Origin: Chara braunii
Lineage: Eukaryota; Streptophyta; Charophyceae; Charales; Characeae
Reading direction: 5' to 3'
DNA length: 41,211 bases
Assembly: GCA_003427395.1 (NCBI GenBank)
Contig: BFEA01000401.1
Location: 782,910-824,120 of the forward strand
Positions 33,036-41,211 of this stretch are shown here, in pieces (within the stretch, counting starts at the first letter, position 1; the number at the start of each line of letters is the position of its first letter). The notes under the pieces were generated by a model. It was not told the origin of the DNA and made no database searches. It was given only the letters and a program-made list of their open reading frames with translations. Both the position numbers and the translations under genes were made by a program.

Positions 33036-33444
33036 TGTGTCCCCCTAGGCCGCGGCCGCCTCCGACTTGGCCGTGGCCGTGGAGGCCGATCGCGGGTCCG
33101 CGACCTATGCCGCGCGACCGAGTTTTCTTGCGGCCTCGCCACAGCCAGGTGGTGGCGCGCGCGGAAAAATGGCGCACACGCGCAGCCTGCGCACGTTGTA
33201 GGGCCAAACCCCGGTAGACTTTCGAGCCTTAGTCGACCCCACTGCGGGTCCCAGTTGGCTCGGCCCGCCCACGCTCATGCTCAGGGCCCGGGCCATTCGT
33301 CCCGAGGTCACCCCCACCTAGTGCTTTGAGATGGATGGGGGTGGGTCATCGCGAGAGAGAGCCTAGACATTGGGGATGTAGCTCAGCCCTCACGCCGGGT
33401 GGTAGTCTCGCTGGTCATGCCGTAGTTCTGCCGGGTCTTCTAAT
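33036..33444 (-). other. G+C-rich flank of the gypsy fragment
   Basis: This is much more G+C-rich than its neighbours, with GGCCGCGGCC, GCGCGCG and similar runs. The minus-strand frame is open in part and rich in Gly/Arg, without a family. It may belong to the same gypsy insertion or another mobile sequence. The LINE homology resumes at about 33445. Confidence 0.35.
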
Positions 33445-34855
33445 GCCTCAATGATAGTTCTCCCTGTTCTAGCCCTGACCATGACAAAAAACCGAGCATC
33501 CATTGAACCTTTCATATTCTAAACTTTGAGTTTGCCTTTGATTCTTAGTCCTTGCCATCTATATTCCATATGAGTTAGAAGCTGAGATTCCATGCATTGG
33601 AGTTCCTCGGCTATTGAATCTAGGACTTCTTGCTCTACTGAGTCTCTCTCTTTAATCTGCAGTTCACGAATTCTAATATGAAAGTTGGTTTCCTTTGAAT
33701 GTTTTTGTTTTGCCAATAGTATAAAATATTCAGTGCATTTACGGCCCAAGAAAGCAAGACCGTTGTTGAACCATTTAATGTCATCTATGAGACGAACCCT
33801 TTGGTCTCTCCAAAAATTCCAAACATCCCGAAGATAGTTGAGAAAACAATCCATCTTGAGATGAGAAGTGTTGAGATGATAAAAACCTTTCCCTTGGTCT
33901 GGCTTCTTCCTAAAGGACAAGATTGCCACACACATACCATGATCCAAACCAAGGAAATGACTTTTTGGAAAAATCTTTACCAGTTGGAGTGCTCCTTGCA
34001 ACTCTTCAACTATCAGGACCAGATCTATACGGGACTTTGAATTACCCACCTCCCTTGTTCCAGGTCTTCCACTGAGTAGGCAATCTCTGCTCTGGAATGG
34101 GGGGGAACCCAAATGGCCACCCAGAACTCCCTGGAATAATAGCATGAGCTCTATAGGACTGGTGAGGCCAAATCTGCGTATGAAGGTAGTTATGCATGTA
34201 TGAGTCCATCAAGTGAGTTTCTTGGATGCATATTACATTCGGCCACTCCTTACCATCAATGTCTTTTAATTGATCATAGATCGCTTGTCTTTTACTTAGT
34301 TTAGCAGAGGTCAAACCATTTACATTTAGCGATCTTAGGTCTAAGTTTGTCTGCCGTCTACGCAGTTTCCATTCTTTATCTTTATTGTACAAGGCATCAA
34401 TAATTTTAATTCCTTCCATTAAGGCAAATATTGAGCGACCTGATGGACTATACTGGAAAAAATAGGAGATTGTTCCTTCTACGGGATCTTTCACTGACAT
34501 GAATGCAGTACCCCTCCCTTTTCTATAATGCCATGCTTGAGCACTTTTACTAGAAGGATCCCCACATCCTCCTCTGACCAGAACCGGCCTGCCTTGATTT
34601 TGAGAATTTGAACCTCTTTTAGAGCCTCCTGTCCAAACCATCTCAATTCTTCTTGCCTGACCCCTTCATACTTAATATATATATCTCTCTCTACTATCCT
34701 TTGCTCTTCAGTTGATAATGAAAGAATAGCTACAGCACCTGGCTTGAAATTTTCTTTAAAAAATTTCATTATTTTCAATTTAATCCACGATTCTCTCGCC
34801 ATACCTCCAGTAAGGGACACAAGGGACAGAAACTGAGGCTTAGTACCCTGCACAC
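33445..34855 (-). pseudogene. LINE middle piece: ORF1 end, endonuclease, pre-RT
   Basis: Minus-strand order: module M2 of ORF1 (GGMARESWIKLKIMKFFKEN, FKPGAVAILSLSTEEQRIVE, RDIYIKYEGVRQEELRW; about 34800-34600), then endonuclease start TNLDLRSLNVNGL (near 34345), VICIQETHLMDSY, a deleted middle lacking the GDFN region (junction near 34040), SRIDLVLIVEEL, FLGLDHGMCVAI, and WFNNGLAFLGRKCTEYF. It ends RARTGRTIIEAL at about 33445. It is A+T-rich like LINEs A and F. It ends just before the point where LINE A begins, so it could be the inverted middle of the same element. Confidence 0.8.
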
Positions 34856-35095
34856 TACTTGGGAGTCCCTCGAGCACCTGGAGCATGCCCGGATGTTGGT
34901 GCGTACATATAATCGTGCTCGCCGTGCAGAGACATCTGCTCCCACTTTGCCGACTGACCCTCTTCCTCCACCTCCGGCTGAGGAGATTGCTGAGGTCAAG
35001 CCCGCTCCCTCTGAGGTTGTTCTTCAACAGCAGATGGACGTCTCTACGTGTCCACAGCGCACTCATCGACGTCCTAAGTGTCTTGACGATTGATA
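34856..35095 (+). pseudogene. Unidentified coding remnant, retroelement-like
   Basis: The plus frame reads LEHARMLVRTYNRARRAETS, a Pro-rich segment and CPQRTHRRPKCLDD, ending TGA at 35091-35093. Pro/Glu-rich linkers with RR-basic ends are common in LTR retroelement polyproteins, but I cannot assign a domain. Confidence 0.3.
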
Positions 35096-36000
35096 CTCTG
35101 ATCACATACTAGCTCCCTACTGACTCACACCATCAGGTACTTCATCATCAGCTTCTTCAGGATGTCAGTGTTTTGTGGCTCTGCTTCGACATTGACTCTA
35201 CTCCTACTTCATCAACGTCATCGACCACCTCGACGACTTCAGCTACCTTATTGGCTTCAGCTCCTTTGGACGTGACTACTTCATGTCACCAACCTACCCT
35301 ATACTGTCTGTACATACCCGTGCATCTATCGCATGATGATTCTCACTTAGCTGGGTCTCTTTGAGTTGGGCTCTCCCTTCGTATCGCATAAGCATTGAGA
35401 CCGTAAAGTTATTTTGGCTTCCCTGCTCCCAGATCTAGCTCACTCCCCAGTCGGTGAGTTGTGTGCATTTTTCTCTCACCCACTGCCCTCATCACCCTAG
35501 TGCTGGCTCTTGCATGCCTTCAGTCAGGCATATCTCCACAAACTCCACCTTATTCCAAACTCCCATTTTCATAGTCAACCCTGTATGGTGTCACCCTTTT
35601 GTCGAGCATTACCCCCCTTGATGGTCTATCTATTAGGGTCATTGGTTTTGTTTCGCTACCACTCTCTCACATTGAGCCTGATGACCTCTCCCTCCTTCGT
35701 GTGTGACTGCCCTTAGGAGTTTCGATTCTTAGGCTGCATTCACCCCCTCTGATACCATCACACTCTTACTGGTTCAACAACATGACATTATCTTTTGACT
35801 TATTGTTTTTTTTCCTTCCAGCACTTAGGCCATTACCTCCAAGACTTTAGGATTCAATCATGCTACATTTCATTTTCTGTTGTTAGTTAGGTTGTGTATA
35901 TCAGACATTTGTTTTTCATTCGACATTATGTAGCTTAGGCTGCTGCATCGGATGGACTGTACATGGAACTTGCTCCACATCCCAGATTTTTCAGTTTTCT
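35096..36000. other. Unassigned stretch
   Basis: Pyrimidine-rich on the plus strand with Ser/Thr-rich short frames such as 35173-35364. No family, RNA gene or repeat array is recognised. Confidence 0.3.
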
Positions 36001-36400
36001 TTATTGCAGAGTTACGCTACTTTTGCAGATAGCGTTGTCGCGCGCGGCGGTCCTGCACCCCTCTGGGAGCGCTGAACCTCACGGTCGTGTCACGCAGGAT
36101 TTATTTTCGTAGAACAACTCGTCACCACTCCAACCGTGCGCGGGTGCTATACCTCTCACGACGCCCTGCGACAGGTCGGGACGTCGTGAGGTACAACTTA
36201 CCTCTACCCGAGGGGCTGTCACCACCCTCAGGTAGGCGTATCCCTGCTGAGCTACCGGCCCACGTGCGAAGGCTTTTACATGCCTGAGTAGAGGTAGGTC
36301 AGTCGAGGGCGTTTGCTCGATCGCTGTAGCATGAAATGGGGTACGCGTGGTAAAACGCCTAGGACTGACCCGTTAGATACTCAGGTCCAACTTTGAGATG
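36001..36400 (+). other. G+C-rich island with small ORF and hairpin
   Basis: A G+C-rich patch in A+T-richer surroundings. The frame 36087-36287 is Arg/Pro-rich (66 codons) and unrecognised. An inverted repeat CTCACGACG (36155-36163) with CGTCGTGAG (36182-36190) lies inside it. Confidence 0.3.
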
Positions 36401-37060
36401 ATCGTCTTATTTTCGCTTTTTATTCTCAAAACACTTTCTCCTTCTAATCCTCTATGATCAACATATCAGAACCTTGTCACTATCAAAGATAATTTATTCC
36501 ACTCAACGTATGACTGATCATCAGATAGTATATAAGACTTGATTGTGAATAGCGAGGTATTATCGCTGGGAACCCTTCCCACTTTCACAAGTGCTGAGTG
36601 TCCAAACTCTTCACGATGTCAATTCCAGTCCAGTCCAAATCATGCACAAAACAAACCTGCACAACATAATGCAAAGACAGTTCATATGCCATGCACTAAC
36701 GGCGTCAACCATCAACCATTGACATTGTCCCTCACTCCGCAAACCATGCATGACAGCTCTATTTTTCCTGAGATGCAAGCCCAACCCCCTCACACTGATT
36801 CAAAGGACTCTTGAGAGTGACCAGGACCATTTAGGCAACGACCACAGGTGACAGTTTTACTGACCACAGGGTTTGATTTTAGGTGTAGGTATCAAGCCAA
36901 GGCGAAAAAGTTGAATCGACAACGACTGACCTTTTATCGAGTGATAACAGAAAATTGAGTCCTTTATGTATGACTTCTCCTTCAATTGCAGTAGACCAAA
37001 GCAAAGACTTGCACACACACAGGTCAACAATGATTCAACATCCCCACTTCATTCCCACAT
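36401..37060. other. Unassigned stretch
   Basis: The frame 36539-36814 (91 codons, Pro/Ser/Gln/His-rich) has no recognised family. I see no RNA gene. Hairpin-forming sequence becomes frequent from about 37060. Confidence 0.3.
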
Positions 37061-38029
37061 AATGATATCTAAGGGTCAAACCCTTAGTTCTGGTTTGCGA
37101 GCTTTGGGATCAATACCCCAAAGTCTAACCCCTAACTTTTATCTACCCTGAGTCGTCTGTCACTCCTTCTCCTTTTATTTCAAGGAGTTTCTTGCCTATG
37201 TCTTAAGTTGTCCTTAGGGAAACTCATATTTCCCCTCTTTTTAGTCCTTGTATTCTCTCTCTTGCGAGTAAGCACACCCTTTGGTGCTTTATGCGGTAGT
37301 CTGGCCGAGACCATCTCAAGTTAGTGGCGGTTTCTCCATTGAACTGTGGCTACACGGGATGTCTTCTTTCTCTAATTCCTTTTTCCAACGGTGTTCGCCT
37401 TCTCTTACGTTCCTTTTAAGGAACCTTTGGAGTTGCTCCCGCTAGAGCACTCCCTTTTTTCCTTTCTCTTCTTCTTGTCCTGACATGCGCAAGTAGCAGG
37501 TGGATTCACCCGGGAATCTTCCATTACTTCATCAGTTCCAAACATTCCGTTAGTCAGAAGAGTAGTCGAGTCGCCCTACGGGAGCACTCAATCACCCTTC
37601 AAAAGTCCAAGCAATCAAGCAGTTCGTGCCATCTAGTGTAAATGATCGGATAACTCACTCGGGAGTATCCTTTTATTAGTTAAGCAGATAGTTAGGAGGT
37701 CTATGTGTCTAGCTGTCTCAACACTTGACCCAAAAACACTCCGGATCCAAGTGTTAATTCCAAATCAAGGTTACTAACAGGCGGTCTTCACGGAACCCTC
37801 TTATTACTACTTGATTCAGAGCTCAGTCTTTTCCTCAAAAGTGTAATAGGATGACTCTACAGGAGCCACCCTACTACTTACTTAGAGTCAGACGAGCTGG
37901 GATTATGTTAGCGGATTCAGACAAACACAAGATCCTCCTCTAGTTGGAGTATCTTATTAGACTCGTTAAGATAGGCTTGAGCAAGCAATAGGATGACCTC
38001 ACGGAAGCCTCCCATGTCTTGCTTTAATG

Positions 38030-39620
38030 TTAATCAGGTAGATCGTTAGTACTTATTTATACCGTCCATTAGTCATACCCGAACAAGTCGTAAGGTTACT
38101 CACCCGGGAGTATCCCTTTACTTGTTCAAACATAATCGCTTTACTTTTTTCTTTCGTTAGTTGACCTTCAAATCAAACAAGTGTTAGGATAACCCACCCA
38201 GGAGCCATCCTACCACCAATTTGATGCATAGGAGATCAATAACAACTCTTAATTGAATTGCCCTGACAATTCACTTATCTGGCCTATGTGTTGTAAGTGA
38301 GCAAAAGGGCATGTTGACTTCCACGGGAAGTCGGACAAATCGACCCAGACTCAGGAGTTCGTATTCTCACCTAGGAGTACTCGAATCCTTCCCTAATCTG
38401 GTTCGATTAGTGATAGGAGAGCTTCACGGAAGCCACCTGCTACCTTTTGCCTTTGTTAGCTTTTGAAGACGAGTACCCTACGAGAGTACCGGATTAATTG
38501 ACTTTCGTTAAATTGAAGAAGTGTACCCTACGGGAGTACCGGATCAAATTGATTTCGTTAAACTGAAGGAATGTACTTCACAAAAGTACCGGATCACATG
38601 ATTGTTGTTAAGTTTGAACAAGTGTACTTCACGAAAGTACCGAATCACATGATTGTTAATAAGTTTGAAGAAGTGTACTTCACGGAAGTATCGGATCAAA
38701 TTGATTTCGTTAATTGAAGGAATGTACTTCACGGAAGTACTGGATCAAATCAGCTTTCGTTAGACTGATAGAATGTACTTCACAGAAGTACCGGATCAAA
38801 TCGGCTTTCTTTAGAATGATAGAATGTACTTCACGAAAGTACCTGATCAAATCGGTTTTCGTTAGACTGACGGAATGTACTTCACGGAAGTACCGGATAA
38901 AAAATACGGTTGCCAATGTAACCTGCTTGTCAATAGGGAAGATGCACGGCATCGTCCTGCTACCAATGTCAGAGTCAACCAATCATTATACCAATTTGTT
39001 ACTTTAGTTTAGGCCATTAGTATCAAACGTTGTCAATCCATTAGTCCTACCAAAACAAGTAGCAGGGTTACTCACCCGAGAGTATCCCTTTTTCTTGTCC
39101 AAGCACAATCAACTCATTCTTTCCTTGTTAGTTGTTCCCCTAGATCAAACGAAGTATTAGGATAACCCTCCCGGGAGCCACCCTAATACCAGTTCGATGT
39201 GTAGGAGATCAAGACCACTCTTAAGTTCGTCGCCCTGATCGTTCATTTATTCGTTTATGTGTTAAATTGAGCAAAGGATATTGTTGACTTACACGGAAGT
39301 CGCACAGATCGATCTAGACTTAGGAGTTCGTGTACTCACCCAGGAGTACTTAATTCCCATCCCAAGTCCAGTCAGATCAGTGATAGGAGAACCCCACGGG
39401 AGCCTCCCATTACCTCTGCTTTTGTTAGTTGTTTTGAAAACGTGTAACCCATGGGAATACCGGATTAGTCATGCTTTGATTAATCACTTGAAGACATGTA
39501 CTGCACGAGAATACCGGATTAGTCTTGGATTTAGCTGGTAACTCAACAGAGAAGACGCACGACATTTTCCCGTCATCAATGTATGCATGTCAAAAGTCAA
39601 CTAGTTAGGTGGATGGCTGG
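38030..39620. repeat. Two diverged ~970-bp direct repeat units
   Basis: The segment from about 38030 is repeated from about 39003. Matching landmarks: GGTTACTCACC at 38094 and 39066, and TGATAGGAGA at 38411 and 39381. Flanking text (GAAGATGCACGGCAT near 38939, GAAGACGCACGACAT near 39551) also matches. The offset is 970-972 bp. Copy 1 carries the expanded 51-bp array; copy 2 has only about two related units. Confidence 0.85.
38470..38905. repeat. 51-bp tandem array, nine units
   Basis: Units of 49-51 bp each hold a palindrome such as GTACTTCACGGAAGTAC, followed by GGATCAAAT and a CTTTCGTTAGACTGA-type spacer. The palindrome starts fall at about 38486, 38536, 38586, 38637, 38688, 38737, 38788, 38839 and 38890. 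Because 51 is a multiple of 3, both strands give 17-residue repeats over part of the array. I read that as a consequence of the repeat, not a gene. Confidence 0.95.
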
Positions 39621-39700
39621 GTAGTTCGCACGATGAGTACCCTTTTAGTCATTCCATGCATGCAGTTTGACGACCCCAACGGAGGCCTCCATCATACTGC

Positions 39701-40229
39701 CTTTGTTTTTCTCAAGACCATGCAGGCTAGGTTCCTTCTTACTTCTCCTATGTTCCTTTCCTGAATCAGGCATGATTTTTACTTCAATCATGTAGTATTT
39801 TTGTTCCGATACTTTTAGTCCTGAAGAAAGTCATAAACAGTATATCATACAATTATACAAGCAGTCTGATAGAAGGGCGTAGTCTGTAAGGGTATACGGG
39901 AAAGGAATAGGTGACGCGTACCTTACGGTTCCCTGCCTCCAAAGTTCCTCCTGAACTCCGGCAGAGCTCCCGCAATCGCCCTGCCATCGGCCTTTGCTCA
40001 GTCCATATCAATCATCCTGAACCTTAAGTTATACAAATATGAATATTATATCAATGGGAACATATTCATTATAGTTGGAGAGACAGGGAATTTGAGAGAA
40101 TCAAACGAATGATAAGAATGGAGGAGGATGGAGGAGGTAGGCACCATCACACAGTGACAATGTCTCTCTCCTCTCCGTCGCCCCGTATTCTTTGTCTCTC
40201 TGGCCGTTGTTCTGTCATACGACAACTGA
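39701..40229. other. Unassigned stretch
   Basis: No gene or repeat family is recognised. The minus strand near 39910-40000 reads a short open stretch (LPEFRRNFGGREP) without known homology. Confidence 0.3.
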
Positions 40230-40345
40230 TAATAACAAATAATATAATCTAGGGAAGTAAATAATGAGAAATAAAATTAATAATAAGGGTTAAATATAAT
40301 AATAATAACAAACAGCAATGATAATATCAGAAATAATAACATTAA
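40230..40345. repeat. A+T-rich AAT-type simple sequence
   Basis: Imperfect AATAAT repeats dominate this stretch. Confidence 0.8.
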
Positions 40346-40879
40346 TAGTAACTATATTTCGTCAAAGTTTTCAGATGACTGTGCAAAGAGCAAAGGATCA
40401 GAAAGAAAAGGAAGTCATTCATCCGACGTCCCATGTGCCAAAGATTTTCCCTACACTTCACTTCCCCTTCTCATTTTTCCTCTCGCCACACAGCCTTGGG
40501 TACAACCACCCTCGCGTTGTTTTCACATGTTCGTTCCCCAGAACTATGTGCATTTGATTGATGCTTCGCCTACAAGACCGAGCGGGTATATGCTTGCTGT
40601 TTGGCAGGCTTGTCTGAAAACCGTGTGGGACATACTCGCTGCCCCGTACGTCTGTTTGCAAGCTATGGGCGTGAATGACTGCTATTCCGCATGCTTAGCC
40701 ATAGCCTGTCCGTATTCCCTCCGCCAATTGGGATCTACACCGTTCAACACTTGAGCGTGCCTCTGGTGTTTGTGCTTGGGTTCTCTGTTTATTTGTCACG
40801 TCCGACCATCTGGTCGTTTGGCTGCGGTTGTCTGTCTGTGCTTGGTTTATCAGGTCTGTCGGCCCTTGTTTGCCTGCCT
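40346..40879. other. Unassigned stretch
   Basis: Several short frames overlap here, for example 40527-40754 (75 codons). None shows a recognised domain. Confidence 0.3.
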
Positions 40880-41139
40880 CCATCTGTCTATGTCTGTTTC
40901 GTCTGACTGTATGTTTGTCCGTGTCCGTGTCTGTGTCAGATTGGTCGACAGTCTTTTCTTCCCTTTCTCTCTCTCTGTGTCTGCGGGTGTGTGGCTATGT
41001 CTGTGCGTGCGTGTGTCTGCCTGCATATCTGATTGTGCGTCAGACTGTGCTTTTCCGACTGTGTGTCGGTCTGTGTATCTGACGGTGCTTCTGTCTGACG
41101 TTGTCTGTCTGTCTGACACTTGTTTGTCGGTTCGTCTGT

Positions 41140-41143
<4 letters not shown>
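40880..41143. repeat. TGTC/GTCTG cryptic simple sequence
   Basis: Irregular repeats of GTCTG, TGTC and TGTG run through this region. The frames on both strands are translations of it. Confidence 0.85.

Positions 41144-41211
<68 letters not shown>
41144..41211. repeat. CT dinucleotide microsatellite at window end
   Basis: A pure CT repeat continues to the last base, so its true length is unknown. Confidence 0.98.

Larger units (their letters stand above)
37060..39700. repeat. Field of about 30 short hairpins
   Basis: Short inverted repeats recur every 50-130 bp with different stems. Examples: CTAAGGGTCAAACCCTTAG (37069-37087), GTTCCTTTTAAGGAAC (37409-37424), GATTCACCCGGGAATC (37503-37518), TACTCACCCGGGAGTA (38097-38112), GACTTCCACGGGAAGTC (38316-38332), GCTTCACGGAAGC (38421-38433) and GTACTCACCCAGGAGTAC (39332-39349). 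The loop or centre is often ACG, TAC or ACCCGG. No coding family is seen in this stretch. Confidence 0.85.

Noticed and set aside
33372-33386. GGGGATGTAGCTCAG, like the 5' end of a plant tRNA-Ala
   Set aside because: Only about 15 nt match. No anticodon arm, T arm or acceptor complement follows.
38470-38905. Regular palindromic repeats resembling a CRISPR array
   Set aside because: Spacers are themselves repeated and diverge with the units, there are no cas genes, and the context is eukaryotic repeat DNA.

Overview
This window looks like repeat-dominated nuclear DNA of a eukaryote, most probably a plant or streptophyte alga. Several degraded LINE retrotransposons encode an ORF1, an APE-type endonuclease, a reverse transcriptase (RT) and a C-terminal zf-RVT-type zinc motif, the layout of plant-type L1 elements. 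There is also a tRNA-headed SINE, a chromovirus-type Ty3/gypsy fragment, long satellite DNA and assembly gaps. The species cannot be read from the sequence; a charophyte such as Chara is only my suspicion. I recognise no intact host gene, rRNA, functional tRNA or bacterial feature.

Layout: 1-3985 is a head-to-tail satellite of 91-92 bp monomers in related subfamilies. It is followed by TTC/CT microsatellite and a short unassigned charged-coding stretch. 4741-8292 is a 5'-truncated plus-strand LINE (LINE A) with poly(A), abutting a minus-strand LINE 5' half (LINE B, 8293-12190). 12191-12655 is non-coding with duplicated CCAAT motifs and G-boxes. 12656-13842 is a LINE remnant (LINE C) interrupted by a short minus-strand LINE tail. 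13931-16374 holds a 332-bp foldback, C-rich sequence, an ORF scrap and a possible MITE. 16375-18960 is a pair of direct repeats around a 1.5-kb core with a zf-RVT remnant. 18995-19402 is the SINE.

19403-27618 is the most complete element (LINE D). It has an ORF1 that starts with a Gln/His-rich segment, an ORF2 beginning 4 nt after the ORF1 stop, a 3'UTR and a 45-nt poly(A). It is disabled mainly by stops of the kind made by C-to-T change, plus a few frameshifts. 27619-28692 has small tandem repeats and a LINE 3' tail. 28693-31980 is the 3' half of a minus-strand LINE (LINE E), 31982-32740 a plus-strand ORF1 fragment (LINE F), 32741-33035 a gypsy integrase C-terminus/chromodomain piece, and 33445-34855 a minus-strand endonuclease-bearing LINE piece. 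From 34856 on there is mostly unassigned DNA, including an unusual 2.6-kb field of short hairpins (37.06-39.70 kb) with an internal 51-bp tandem array and a roughly 970-bp duplication, and finally simple-sequence DNA.

The LINE fragments are related. They share a 3' tail upstream of poly(A), conserved ORF1 modules and similar RT domains. Several fragments look like displaced parts of one nested insertion. The most novel signals are the hairpin field with covarying stems, the ORF1 modules of this LINE family, the mosaic nested LINE, the 332-bp foldback and the higher-order satellite.
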